From Paroceanicella profunda (GTDB lineage: Bacteria; Pseudomonadota; Alphaproteobacteria; Rhodobacterales; Rhodobacteraceae): 64,000 nt of DNA. The stretch is taken from NCBI RefSeq assembly GCF_005887635.2, contig NZ_CP040818.1, positions 3,502,501 to 3,566,500 of the forward strand. Direction: 5' to 3'. Shown in pieces: positions 32,766 to 41,748 of the stretch; within the stretch, counting starts at the first letter, position 1, and the number at the start of each line of letters is the position of its first letter. The notes under the pieces were generated by a model. That model saw only the letters and a program-made list of their open reading frames with translations, did no database searches and was not told the DNA's origin. A program made the position numbers and the translations under genes.

Positions 32766-33329
32766 TCAGTAGAGGCCCACGCGCCCGCCGGGCCGGGCTG
32801 CGAGACACAGCCAGTCGTAGACATGATCGGCCACCGAGCGGAAGCAGATCAGCTCGAACATGTCGGGCCCGGTGCACCAGAACGCCACCGCCACCGAGCC
32901 GAGCCGGGTGCGGCGCAGCTCGCCCACGCCGAAGGTCGCCGGGGACAGATCGACCGGCGCACCCTTGGCGAGTACGTCGCGTGCGCCCGCGCCGGAAATG
33001 CGGAAGCGGCTGCGGGCCGAGGAGAGATCGAGGGCCAGGAAATGCTCCCCGGCCAGTTTCTCCGCGATGGAGTCCGCGATCCCGGCGGCCTCGGCCACCG
33101 GGCAGACCAGCATCAGTTCGTCCGGAGACATCCAGAGCACGGCGCCGCGCGGCCCGCTCTCCACCCGGCGCACCGCCGGCACGCCGAGGCCGAGCGCACC
33201 CTGCACCGCCGAGAGGATCGCCCCGGAGCGCAGCGTGCCGCGCAGGGTCACCATGCCGGTGGGGCCTGTGTCCTCCACCAGCGCGTCTCCCGAAAAGCGG
33301 CGCAGCGGGGCTTGGGCAATGTCAGACAT
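32766..33329 (-). CDS. soxG: Sarcosine oxidase gamma subunit
   Basis: A 187-residue SoxG, folded like part of the T-protein. Features: GDALVEDTGPTGMVTLRG, the LWMSPDELMLVCP segment and LDLSSARSRFRISGAGARDVL, all typical. The ATG at 33329 overlaps the SoxA stop by 8 bases. It is the last gene of the operon. In the heterotetramer it contacts SoxA and is needed for assembly. Confidence 0.93.
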   Translation of the reverse strand: MSDIAQAPLRRFSGDALVEDTGPTGMVTLRGTLRSGAILSAVQGALGLGVPAVRRVESGPRGAVLWMSPDELMLVCPVAEAAGIADSIAEKLAGEHFLALDLSSARSRFRISGAGARDVLAKGAPVDLSPATFGVGELRRTRLGSVAVAFWCTGPDMFELICFRSVADHVYDWLCLAARPGGRVGLY

Positions 33330-36321
33330 CCTGACGGCTCCCTTCCTTGTCGAAGAAGCAGGGCGAGACGATCCGCGCATGCATGGTGAGCGAATCGGAC
33401 ACGGGGAAGTCGATCACCTCGCCCATCCGCGCCAGCCCGTCCACGATCAGGCCCATCGCGATCGGCCGCCCGAGAGTGGGCGAGCGGTAGGTGGAGGTGA
33501 CATGGCCGATGGCCTGCGGGCGGCCGTCCGGCCGGGTGCCCGAAACCGCGTGCGCCCCGTCCGGCAGCCGGTCGCTCGGGTCCACGGTCTCGAGCCCGAC
33601 CAGCTGCTTGCGGCCCGACCCGGCGAGGTAGCTGCGCTCCAGCGCCCGCTTGCCGATGAAATCCGGCTTCTTCTTCGAGACGGCCCAGCTCATCCCCAGA
33701 TCATGCGGCGTGACGGTTCCGTCCGTCTCGTCGCCCACGATGATGAAGCCCTTCTCGCCACGCAGAACGTGCATGGCCTCGGTGCCGTAGGGCACGGCGC
33801 CCAGCCCGATCAGCCGCTCCCAGAGCAGGGCGCCCTGATCCGCGGCAACCGCGATCTCGAAGGAAAGCTCGCCGGAGAAGGAGATCCGATGCACCCGAAC
33901 CTGATAGCCGCCCAGCGTGCCCTGGGACGAGGTGAGGAACGGCAGCCCCTCGCGGGAGACGTCCATGCCGCCGAGCGCCTCCAGCACGCCGCGCGCCTTC
34001 GGCCCGGCCACGACGAACTGCGCGAACTGCTCGGTCACGTTGGCGGTGTAGGCCTGCAGGTCCCACCATTCGGTCTGCAACCATTCCTCGAAATGGCCAT
34101 GCACGCGTTCGGCGCCGCCGGTGGTGGTGTGGCACAGGAAGGTGTCGGCATCGAGCCGGACCACGACGCCATCGTCGAAGACGAAGCCGTTTTCCGTGCA
34201 CATCAGCCCGTAGCGGCAGCGGCCGGGTTTCAGGGTCGACATCATGTTGGTGTAGACGAGGTCGAGCAGCTTGCCCGCGTCCGGCCCCTTCACGATGACC
34301 TTGCCCAGCGTGGAAGCGTCGAGCAGGCCCACGCCCTCGCGCACCGTCAGAACCTCGCGGACCACGGCATCCTCGGTGCTCTCCCCGGCACGCGGATAGG
34401 CGAAGGCGCGACGCCAGTCGCCCACCGGCTCGAACACGGCGCCGGCGGCCTCCGCCCAGGGGTCGGTGCTGGTGCGCCGGGTGGGGCGGAACAGCGGCCC
34501 GCGCGCCATGCCGGTGATCGCGCCGAAGGACACCGGCGTGTAGGGCGGCCGGAAGGTGGTGGTTCCCACCTGCGGGATCGGCTGACCCAACGTGTCAGCA
34601 AGAACCGCCAGGCCGTTGATGTTGGAGAGCTTCCCCTGATCCGTCGCCATGCCGAGCGTGGTGTAGCGCTTGGTGTGCTCGACACTTTCGTAGCCCTCGC
34701 GGGCCGCGAGCTGGACGTCGGAGACCTTCACGTCGTTCTGGTAGTCGAGGAAGGCCTTGGCCCGCAGCTCCGGCCCGGCCTGCAACGGCATGATCCAGAC
34801 CGGCAGCAGCGCCGCCTCGGCGATGGTCTCGGAAAGGGGAACGGGTTCGTCGCCGGGGCGCTGCCCCACCTCCTCGCCCGCGCGACGGCCTGCGGCCGCC
34901 GCATCCGCCAGCGTCTCGCCCGTGAGCATGTGGCCGGCCGCGGTTCCGGCGGCGATCACGAAGCCCGCGCCGTCCGCCCCGGTGGGCGGGCGCTGCGGAT
35001 CGGGGGCGAACATCGCATGCGCCTCGTCCCACACCAGCTTGCCGCCGCAATGCGACCAGAGATGGACCACCGGAGACCAGCCGCCGGACATCGCCACGGC
35101 GTCGCAGGCGATCTCCTCGATCACCGAGCCCTGCCCGGACAGCGTGCAGAGCTTCACGCCCTCCACCCGCTTCGAGCCGGTGACGCCGGAGAGCGCCCGC
35201 CCGAACTCCACCCGCAGGCCGAGAGCACGGGCATCGGCGACAAGCTGCGAGGTCGGGTTCGCGCGCGCGTCGACGATGGCCGGCACGTCCAGCCCGGCCT
35301 TCTTCAGCGCGATCGCGGTGCGATAGGCGTCATCGTTGTTGGTGAGCACCACCGTCCGCGCGCCCGGCGACACCGCGTAGAGCGCGAGGTGATCGCGGAT
35401 CGCGGAGGCCAGCATCACGCCCGGCACGTCGTTCCCCGGGAAGGACAGCGGCCGTTCGATGGCGCCGGTGGCCGTGATCACCCGGCCCGCTCGGATGCGC
35501 CACTGCCGGTGGCGGGGCGCGCCGGTGGCGGGGGCGTGATCGGTGAGACGCTCGACACCCAGCACATACCCGTGATCGTTCACCGCCGAGGCCGTGAAAC
35601 GGCTGCGCAGGATGACATTGGCCCGGGCGCCGAGCGCGGCGGTCTCCGCCGCGATCCACTCCGCCGCGGGCATCCCGTCGATGACGGGGCCGTCCACCAG
35701 CGCGCGGCCGCCCCAATGCGGCGCCTGTTCGACGAGCATCACCCGCGCACCGCCGGAGGCGGCCTGCCGCGCGGCGGCAAGGCCCGCGATGCCGCCGCCG
35801 ACCACCAGCACGTCGACGAAGGCATGCACCTGCTCGTACCGGTCGGCATCGGCCTCCGCCGGGGGCTGGCCCAGGCCGGCGGACCGGCGGATCACCGGCT
35901 CGAACAGGTGCTTCCAGGCCGCGCGCGGGTGGATGAAGGTCTTGTAGTAGAAGCCCGCCGGCAGCAGGCGCGAAAGCTTCGCGTTCACCGCGCCCACGTC
36001 TAAGGCGAGGCTGGGCCAGCGGTTCTGCGACCGCGCGTGCAGCCCCTCGAACAGCTCCGTGACGGTGGCGCGCTGGTTCGGCTCGAAGCGCGCGCCCTCG
36101 CCGATGCCGTAGAGCGCGTTCGGCTCCTCCGGCCCGGAGGCGATCGGGCCGCGCGGCCGGTGATACTTGAAGGACCGGCCCATCAGCATCTCGCCGGCGC
36201 CCAGCAGAGCCGAGGCCAGGGTATCGCCCCGGAACCCGGTGAGCGTGCGCCCGTCGGCCGAGAAGGACACCGGCGACTGGCGGTCGATGAGAAGGCCCCC
36301 GCGGGGCAGTCGGGCGCTCAT
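33322..36321 (-). CDS. soxA: Sarcosine oxidase alpha subunit
   Basis: A 999-residue subunit. N-terminal 2Fe-2S-ferredoxin-like fold (residues about 10-100, FRGDTLASALLGAGEMLMGRS), an NAD-binding flavoprotein-like domain with VVGGGIAGLAAA at 173-184, then a C-terminal aminomethyltransferase (T-protein) domain that binds tetrahydrofolate (WRRAFAYPRAGES, and GMDVSREGLPFLTSSQG). The enzyme oxidises sarcosine to glycine, H2O2 and 5,10-methylene-THF. Start overlaps the SoxD stop by four bases. Intact. Confidence 0.96.
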   Translation of the reverse strand: MSARLPRGGLLIDRQSPVSFSADGRTLTGFRGDTLASALLGAGEMLMGRSFKYHRPRGPIASGPEEPNALYGIGEGARFEPNQRATVTELFEGLHARSQNRWPSLALDVGAVNAKLSRLLPAGFYYKTFIHPRAAWKHLFEPVIRRSAGLGQPPAEADADRYEQVHAFVDVLVVGGGIAGLAAARQAASGGARVMLVEQAPHWGGRALVDGPVIDGMPAAEWIAAETAALGARANVILRSRFTASAVNDHGYVLGVERLTDHAPATGAPRHRQWRIRAGRVITATGAIERPLSFPGNDVPGVMLASAIRDHLALYAVSPGARTVVLTNNDDAYRTAIALKKAGLDVPAIVDARANPTSQLVADARALGLRVEFGRALSGVTGSKRVEGVKLCTLSGQGSVIEEIACDAVAMSGGWSPVVHLWSHCGGKLVWDEAHAMFAPDPQRPPTGADGAGFVIAAGTAAGHMLTGETLADAAAAGRRAGEEVGQRPGDEPVPLSETIAEAALLPVWIMPLQAGPELRAKAFLDYQNDVKVSDVQLAAREGYESVEHTKRYTTLGMATDQGKLSNINGLAVLADTLGQPIPQVGTTTFRPPYTPVSFGAITGMARGPLFRPTRRTSTDPWAEAAGAVFEPVGDWRRAFAYPRAGESTEDAVVREVLTVREGVGLLDASTLGKVIVKGPDAGKLLDLVYTNMMSTLKPGRCRYGLMCTENGFVFDDGVVVRLDADTFLCHTTTGGAERVHGHFEEWLQTEWWDLQAYTANVTEQFAQFVVAGPKARGVLEALGGMDVSREGLPFLTSSQGTLGGYQVRVHRISFSGELSFEIAVAADQGALLWERLIGLGAVPYGTEAMHVLRGEKGFIIVGDETDGTVTPHDLGMSWAVSKKKPDFIGKRALERSYLAGSGRKQLVGLETVDPSDRLPDGAHAVSGTRPDGRPQAIGHVTSTYRSPTLGRPIAMGLIVDGLARMGEVIDFPVSDSLTMHARIVSPCFFDKEGSRQDV

Positions 36322-36641
36322 GCCGGCATCTCCCAGCCCGGACGGCGGACACGGATGCGCGCGACGATCTCCTCGGGCGGTGCGGAGACCTGGGCGGGAT
36401 AGGTGCCGAACACCTCCAGCGTTGCGGTGCAGCGCGCGGCGTGGAACCATTTTCCACAGCCGAACGCGTGGCGCCAGCGCTCGAAATGCACGCCCTTGGG
36501 GTTCTTGCGATCGAAGAGGTAGGCGGTGAACTCACCGTCTTCCGACCCCGGGCCGAAGCGCTTCAGATGCGCCTCGCCACCGGGGTGGAATTCGGTTTCC
36601 TCACCGGTGACACCGCAGCACGGACAGGTGAGGATCAGCAT
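36318..36641 (-). CDS. soxD: Sarcosine oxidase delta subunit
   Basis: A 107-residue zinc-binding subunit: LTCPCCGVTGEETEF provides the first cysteine pair and HAFGCGKWF the His and Cys further on, matching the C-C-H-C site in known SoxD structures. RNPKGVHFERW and the C-terminal EVFGTYPA segments are family conserved. It overlaps soxA by ATGA and follows a 33-base gap from the small membrane-protein gene. Confidence 0.93.
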   Translation of the reverse strand: MLILTCPCCGVTGEETEFHPGGEAHLKRFGPGSEDGEFTAYLFDRKNPKGVHFERWRHAFGCGKWFHAARCTATLEVFGTYPAQVSAPPEEIVARIRVRRPGWEMPA

Positions 36642-36674
36642 GACGGCCTCCCGCAGCGGGGGCCGGAGCCCGGT

Positions 36675-36827
36675 TCAGTTCGTGTCCACGTCGGGCAGAT
36701 CGATGGTGATGTCGGCGTCCTGCTTCTCGAAGCCGCCATTGTAGGCGTAGACGCCAAGCCCCACGACCGCGACGACGAGCGCCCCGACGATGAACGACAG
36801 TCCCGAACCACGATTGCCGGTAGCCAT
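36675..36827 (-). CDS. 50-residue single-pass membrane protein inside the sox operon
   Basis: Encodes 50 residues: MATGNRGSGLSFIVGALVVA, a hydrophobic segment (about residues 11-28, FIVGALVVAVVGLGVYAY), then an acidic tail ending ITIDLPDVDTN. Topology by the positive-inside rule is N-in, C-out. It lies between soxB and soxD and is in the same orientation, so it is cotranscribed. Short proteins of this layout occur in many Rhodobacterales, but I know no function. It could be an unrelated passenger or a membrane tether for the oxidase. Confidence 0.7.
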   Translation of the reverse strand: MATGNRGSGLSFIVGALVVAVVGLGVYAYNGGFEKQDADITIDLPDVDTN

Positions 36828-37016
36828 GATGTACTCTCCATCCCGTTTACGTTGCCCATGACAACGCGCGAGAGGGAAACCGGTTCCCCATCACCGGCTT
36901 GCCAGCCGCGCCTCACACCCTCTGCACTCATGCTGCCGCCTCGTTCTGCTGCCGGGTTACCCCGGGATCCTGCTGCCGCCACCCCGTGGAGTGCCGGAAT
37001 TCCTGTTGCGCCGCCG

Positions 37017-38264
37017 TCAGTGGGCGACGGCCGCGGCCACGCTTTCGTCGATCATCCTGCCCTCCACGAACCGGTCGAGGCCGAAGGGCCCGGCCAGCGC
37101 ATCCGGCGTGCCCTTGGCCACCGTCTCGGCCATCGCCCAGCCGGAGCCGGGGATGGCCTTGAACCCGCCGGTGCCCCAGCCGCAGTTCACGAAGATGCCG
37201 TCCACCGGGGTGCGGCCGATGATCGGCGAGCGGTCGCCGGTCATGTCCACGATGCCGCCCCACTGGCGCAGCATCTTGAGGCGGGAGATGATGGGGAAGG
37301 TCTCCACCAGCGCGCTCACCGTCTCCTCGATGTGCTGGAACGAGCCGCGCTGGGTGTAGTTGTTGAACCCGTCGGCGCCGCCGCCGATCACCAGCTCGCC
37401 CTTGTCGGACTGGCTCATGTAGCCGTGCACGGTGTTGGCCATCACCACGATGTCGATCACCGGCTTGATCGGCTCGGAGACCAGCGCCTGCAGCGCCACC
37501 GATTCCACCGGCAGGCGGAAGCCCGCCATCTCCGCCAGCACGCCCGAATGGCCGGCCACCACGATGGCGAGCTTCTTGCAACGGATGGCGCCGCGGCTGG
37601 TCTGCACGCCGCGCACCTTTCCGCCGGCGGTGTCGATGCCGGTCACCTCGCACTGCTGGATGATGTCCACCCCGAGGTCGGAGGCCGCGCGCGCATAGCC
37701 CCAGGCCACGGCGTCATGCCGGGCGGTGCCGCCGCGCGCCTGCCACAGCCCGCCCAGCACCGGGTAGCGCGGGCCGCCGGTCTCCAGGATCGGGCACAGC
37801 TCCTTCACCCGCGCGGTGGAGACCATCTCCGTCTCGATGCCCTGCAGGCGGTTCGCGTGCTCGGCGCGGCGGTAGGCGCGCAGCTCATGCTCGGTTTGCG
37901 CCAGCATCAGCACGCCGCGCGGGCTGAACATGATGTTGAAGTTGAGCTGCTGGGACAGGTCCTCGTAGAGGCTGCGCGCCTTCTCGAAGATCGCCACCGA
38001 GGGGTCCTGCAGGTAGTTCGAGCGGATGATGGTGGTGTTGCGCCCGGTGTTGCCGCCGCCCAGCCAGCCCTTCTCCAGCACCGCGACATTCTTCACGCCG
38101 TGGTTCTTCGCGAGGTAGTAGGCCGTGGCCAGCCCGTGGCCGCCGGCCCCCACCACGATCACGTCATATTCCGCCTTCGGTTCGGGCGAGCGCCAGGCGC
38201 GCTCCCAGCCCTGGTGGTAGCGCATGGCCTCCCGGGCAATGGAAAAGACGGAATAGCGGCGCAT
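37017..38264 (-). CDS. soxB: Sarcosine oxidase beta subunit
   Basis: A 415-residue FAD/FMN subunit: dinucleotide motif VVGAGGHGLATAYYLAKNHG at residues 37-56, FMN-linking His183 in ARHDAVAWGYAR, and GWGTGGFKAIPGSGWAMAE closing the flavin site. It holds the sarcosine oxidation site. First gene of the operon. 189 bases separate it from the 50-residue gene, with no gene in between. A source of sarcosine such as betaine breakdown is not encoded in the window. Confidence 0.96.
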   Translation of the reverse strand: MRRYSVFSIAREAMRYHQGWERAWRSPEPKAEYDVIVVGAGGHGLATAYYLAKNHGVKNVAVLEKGWLGGGNTGRNTTIIRSNYLQDPSVAIFEKARSLYEDLSQQLNFNIMFSPRGVLMLAQTEHELRAYRRAEHANRLQGIETEMVSTARVKELCPILETGGPRYPVLGGLWQARGGTARHDAVAWGYARAASDLGVDIIQQCEVTGIDTAGGKVRGVQTSRGAIRCKKLAIVVAGHSGVLAEMAGFRLPVESVALQALVSEPIKPVIDIVVMANTVHGYMSQSDKGELVIGGGADGFNNYTQRGSFQHIEETVSALVETFPIISRLKMLRQWGGIVDMTGDRSPIIGRTPVDGIFVNCGWGTGGFKAIPGSGWAMAETVAKGTPDALAGPFGLDRFVEGRMIDESVAAAVAH

Positions 38265-38578
38265 GAACGACTCCCCTGTTGCGGCGCGGCGATCCTCCCG
38301 CGCGGCGGAAGCGGTTGCAAGTGCCCGCGGGTCCGCGGCCCTTTCCTAGCAGGCGCCCCCCGGGGCGATGCGCCACTTTCCGGCACTCCGCCATTCATTC
38401 CCGACAGAGGTGCGCACGCCGCCGCGCGCCTGTCCGCACCGCTTGCAAGCGGGCCCCGGCCACCCTGCGGCACGGGGTGTCATGGCGCGTTCGTGCATTG
38501 AAGCCCGACGGGTGGAAGGGTAGGTTCCCGCCGACCTGATGACCACATGGGGCCGGGACCGGCCGGACTGGGAGAAAC
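38265..38578. other. soxB-ccmI divergent gap, no gene found
   Basis: 314 bases separate the divergent soxB and ccmI genes. It is GC-rich, with short frames on both strands that resemble nothing. No clear promoter or operator could be picked out by eye. Confidence 0.6.
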
Positions 38579-39844
38579 ATGGCGCTCTGGCTCAGCATCG
38601 CAGTGATCACGCTGCTCGGGCTTGCCTGGCTCGCACGGCCGCTGCTGGGCGGCGCGCGCGGCGCGGAGGCACGGGCGGAGTACGACAAGCGGGTCTACCG
38701 CGACCAGATGTCGGAGATCGACCGGGACCAGGCGCGCGGCGTGCTGTCAGCCGAGGAGGCCGAGGCCGCGCGCGCCGAGGTGGGCCGGCGCCTGCTCGCG
38801 GTGGACACCGAGGCGGCCCGCAGCGGCGCCACCGGGCCGGTGCGCGCGCCGGCGGCCGCGTCCCGCGGGCTCGCCTTGGGGCTGGTGCTGGCCGTCGGGC
38901 TCGGCGCCGTCGGGCTCTATGCCGGGCTCGGCACGCCGGAGCTGCCGGACCTGCCCCTGTCCGCGCGCCAGGACATGCGCCCCGGGCAGGACCGGGTGGA
39001 GGCCATGCTCGCGGATGCCGGCATCACCCCGGAGCCCCCCGCCACGCAGGATGCCACCCAGCTCACCGAGCTTGTCGTGCGGCTGCGCGCCGTGCTCTCC
39101 GAGCGCCAGAACGACGAGCGCGGCCACCGCCTGCTCGTCGGCGCCCTCGCCCAGTTGCACCGCTATGCGGAGGCGCGCGTGGCCCAGGCCCGCGTGCTGG
39201 CGATCGCCGGAGACGCGGCCACGGCGCGGGACCATGCGGACCTCGCCGAGCTGATGATCCTCGCGGCGAACGGCTATGTCTCCCCCGAGGCCGAGCAGGC
39301 CATCGGCGCCGCCCTGCAGGCGGACCCCGGCGACAAGCCCTCGCGCTACTATGCCGGCCTCGCCATGGTCCAGAACAGCGAGCCGCAGGGCGCGTGGAAC
39401 CTCTGGACCGCCCTTCTGAAGGAAGGCCCGCCGGATGCGCCCTGGGTGCAGGCCATCGCCCGGCAGCTCCCGAGCCTGGCCACAGCCCTCGGCCGGGACC
39501 TGCCGGAGCTGCCGGCCCCGCCGCAGCCCGTCGGCCCCGCGGCAGGCGCCCCCCTGCCCGGCCCGGATGCCGAAGCCATGCGCAACGCGCGCGACATGGA
39601 CCCCGCCGCGCGCGAGGAGATGATCCGCGGCATGGTCGACGGCCTGTCCCGCCGCCTCGCCACCGAGGGCGGCAGCGCGCAGGAATGGGCGCGCCTCATC
39701 CGCTCGCTCGGCATCCTGGGCGAGCGGGACCGCGCCGCCGCGATCTGGGCCGAGGCCCGCGCCACCTTCGCCGCAGACCCGGCCGCGATGACCGACCTGC
39801 GCGCCGCGGCCCGGGACGCCGGCGTGGCGGAGGCTTCCGAATGA
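38579..39844 (+). CDS. ccmI: Cytochrome c biogenesis protein CcmI (CycH)
   Basis: A 421-residue membrane protein. Two transmembrane segments (residues about 3-22 and 95-115), with the short cytoplasmic leucine-zipper-like part EYDKRVYRDQMSEIDRDQ between, and a periplasmic C-terminus with TPR-like helices (VRLRAVLSERQNDERGHRLL; AMVQNSEPQGAWNLW). It binds apocytochrome c for haem ligation by CcmF. No other ccm genes are adjacent. Its stop overlaps the ruvX start (ATGA). Confidence 0.92.
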   Translation: MALWLSIAVITLLGLAWLARPLLGGARGAEARAEYDKRVYRDQMSEIDRDQARGVLSAEEAEAARAEVGRRLLAVDTEAARSGATGPVRAPAAASRGLALGLVLAVGLGAVGLYAGLGTPELPDLPLSARQDMRPGQDRVEAMLADAGITPEPPATQDATQLTELVVRLRAVLSERQNDERGHRLLVGALAQLHRYAEARVAQARVLAIAGDAATARDHADLAELMILAANGYVSPEAEQAIGAALQADPGDKPSRYYAGLAMVQNSEPQGAWNLWTALLKEGPPDAPWVQAIARQLPSLATALGRDLPELPAPPQPVGPAAGAPLPGPDAEAMRNARDMDPAAREEMIRGMVDGLSRRLATEGGSAQEWARLIRSLGILGERDRAAAIWAEARATFAADPAAMTDLRAAARDAGVAEASE

Positions 39845-40335
39845 GCGCCGAGATCTTCGAGGACGCGGGCGCCCTCGGGCCCCTGCTCGCCCCCGGCGCG
39901 GCGCTCTTCGGGCTCGACCTCGGCGACAAGACCATCGGCATCGCCGTGTCCGACACGATGCGCTCCATCGCCACTCCGCTCACAACCATCCGCCGGCGCA
40001 AGTTCGGCCTCGACGCCGCGGCCCTGCTGGAGCTGACCGGCGAACGCCGCATCGGCGCGCTGGTGCTCGGCCTGCCGCGCAACATGGACGGGTCCGAAGG
40101 CCCGCGCTGCCAGTCCACCCGCGCCTTCGCGCGCAATCTCTCGCGCCTCACCGAGATCCCCATCGCGTTCTGGGACGAACGGCTGAGCACGGTGGAAGCC
40201 GAGCGCATGCTCATTGCCGCCGACACGTCGCGCCGCCGCCGCGCCGAGATCATCGACAATGTCGCGGCCTCCTACATCCTGCAGGGCGCGCTGGACCGGC
40301 TGGCCTGGCTGGCGCGGCAGGAGGAGGCGCCATGA
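39841..40335 (+). CDS. ruvX: Holliday junction resolvase-like RuvX (YqgF family)
   Basis: A 164-residue RNase H-fold protein with FGLDLGDKTIGIAVSDTMR (catalytic Asp), LVLGLPRNMDGSEGPRC and FWDERLSTVEAERML, the three conserved YqgF blocks. The family acts in 16S rRNA 5' processing and perhaps in junction resolution. Overlaps ccmI and the DUF1289 gene by 4 bases each, so the three form one operon. Confidence 0.93.
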   Translation: MSAEIFEDAGALGPLLAPGAALFGLDLGDKTIGIAVSDTMRSIATPLTTIRRRKFGLDAAALLELTGERRIGALVLGLPRNMDGSEGPRCQSTRAFARNLSRLTEIPIAFWDERLSTVEAERMLIAADTSRRRRAEIIDNVAASYILQGALDRLAWLARQEEAP

Positions 40336-40574
40336 CCGACGAGATCTGGGCCCGGAACGAGATCGACAGCCCCTGCGTGAAGATCTGCGTGATGCATCCC
40401 GGCGCCGGGCTCTGCACCGGGTGCCTGCGCACGCTGGACGAGATCGCCGGCTGGTCCGGCCTCCCGGCCGCGGAGCGCGCCCGCATCATGGCCGAACTTC
40501 CCGACCGCCGCGCCCTGCTGCGCGCGCCGCAGAACCGCCCCTCCGCCCGCCGGCGCGCCCGCCGCACCGACTGA
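40332..40574 (+). CDS. DUF1289 small cysteine-motif protein
   Basis: An 80-residue protein of the DUF1289 family: SPCVKICVMHPGAGLCTGCL followed by RTLDEIAGWSGLPAAERA. Four cysteines in this spacing suggest a metal or Fe-S site. The C-terminus is Arg-rich (RPSARRRARRTD). It overlaps ruvX by four bases. Function unknown. Confidence 0.88.
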   Translation: MTDEIWARNEIDSPCVKICVMHPGAGLCTGCLRTLDEIAGWSGLPAAERARIMAELPDRRALLRAPQNRPSARRRARRTD

Positions 40575-41068
40575 CAGGCCCGCGCCCCACCCACGGGCCG
40601 GAGCCCCAGCCTGTCGCCCGACAGCTCGAAGCGCGGCCGCCCGCCTGTCCGAGCTCGCCTGAGATCGAGCCGTCAGGCAGTCCGCCCGTGGGCGCGCCTT
40701 GCACTGCCGGACGGCCAGCGCCACCAGCCCTTCGCCCGCCAAGGCCCCGGCCTCGGGACGTCGGGCCGCAAAGCCCCCTCCGCCAACCGCTCGTTCCCCC
40801 TCAGGACGAGCCTCCACGCCCCCGGCGCCAGTTGGCCACCCGCCATCGGGGCCGCAGGCGCCGGGCCATGCGGCCCTCGCGTACCCGATCCCTGCCATCG
40901 GGACCGCAGGCGCCAGGCCGTGCGGCCTCCGCATGCCCGACCGCCCGCCGATGCGCGCCTCGCGTGTGCCACCTGCGCACGTGCCCCCATGCCGGACTCG
41001 TCAGCCCCGCCGATCCGCGCTAGTCTCGGTGCCCGAGAGATCCGAGGTGATGAGGCGCGGTCCCCGCA
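40575..41068. other. 494-base gap with a 34-bp imperfect direct repeat
   Basis: No gene was recognised between the DUF1289 gene and the aspartic protease. Two copies of a 34-base segment (40842-40875 and 40894-40927, three differences) are 52 bases apart. Several long frames cross the region, but their composition reflects GC content alone. Confidence 0.6.
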
Positions 41069-41743
41069 ATGCTGCAACTTCCGCTGATCCTGGCCCTGGC
41101 GCTGGCGCTCACCTTCGCGGTGATCCGCAGCGGAAACGGCCTGCACGAGGCGCAGACACCGCTGGTGTTCTTCGCCGCCGTGATGGCGGGCGCCGCACTC
41201 TCGGCCATGCTGTTTCACCTGCAGGGCGCGCGCCGGGCCACACGGCCGGTGCTCGCCTGGGCCGGGGTGTTCGCCTGCCTTGCCACCGCACTCATCTGGC
41301 GCGAGCGCATCGAGGAGACCGCCCGGCTCTTCGCCGCCGCCCCGGCGCCCACCGCTGCCCTCGCCGCGAGCACCGGGGAGGTGGAACTGGTCCGCGCCTG
41401 GGACGGGCATTTCCGCGCCATCGCCGAGGTGAACGACCGCTCCGTCGCCCTGCTCATCGACACCGGCGCCTCGCTCGTCCTGCTGCGCCACGACGACGCC
41501 GAGCGCATCGGGCTGAACATGCGCGGGCTCGACTATTCCATCCCCGTCACCACCGCGAACGGCCGCTCCTACGTGGCACCGGTGGTGCTCGCCTCGGTGC
41601 GGATCGGCGATGTGGAGCTGCGCGACGTGCGCGGCGCCGTCGCGGAGGAGGGCAAGCTGCAATCCTCGCTGCTGGGCATGAGCTTCCTCGAGGGCCTGTT
41701 CGAGACCACGATTCGCGGCAACCGCATCCTGCTGCGCCAGTAA
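41069..41743 (+). CDS. Membrane-anchored retropepsin-like aspartic protease (TIGR02281 family)
   Basis: A 224-residue protein with about three hydrophobic segments in the first 95 residues (LPLILALALALTFAVI; LVFFAAVMAGAALSAMLFHL; PVLAWAGVFACLATALIW), then a single-domain aspartic protease with the active-site motif LLIDTGASLVLLRH and the second conserved block SLLGMSFLEGL. This is the alphaproteobacterial clan AA protease type related to retropepsins such as SpoIIGA/Rickettsia APRc. The catalytic domain is predicted periplasmic. Substrate unknown. Confidence 0.85.
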   Translation: MLQLPLILALALALTFAVIRSGNGLHEAQTPLVFFAAVMAGAALSAMLFHLQGARRATRPVLAWAGVFACLATALIWRERIEETARLFAAAPAPTAALAASTGEVELVRAWDGHFRAIAEVNDRSVALLIDTGASLVLLRHDDAERIGLNMRGLDYSIPVTTANGRSYVAPVVLASVRIGDVELRDVRGAVAEEGKLQSSLLGMSFLEGLFETTIRGNRILLRQ

Positions 41744-41748
41744 CCGGC

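Noticed and set aside
30902..32824. A 640-codon minus-strand frame opposite the NIDO-serralysin gene
   Set aside because: Low-complexity Val/Gly/Ala/Glu composition and no motif; shadow of the plus-strand gene.
32860..36003. A 1047-codon plus-strand frame opposite soxA/soxG
   Set aside because: Shadow frame; sox subunit genes on the minus strand account for the region fully.
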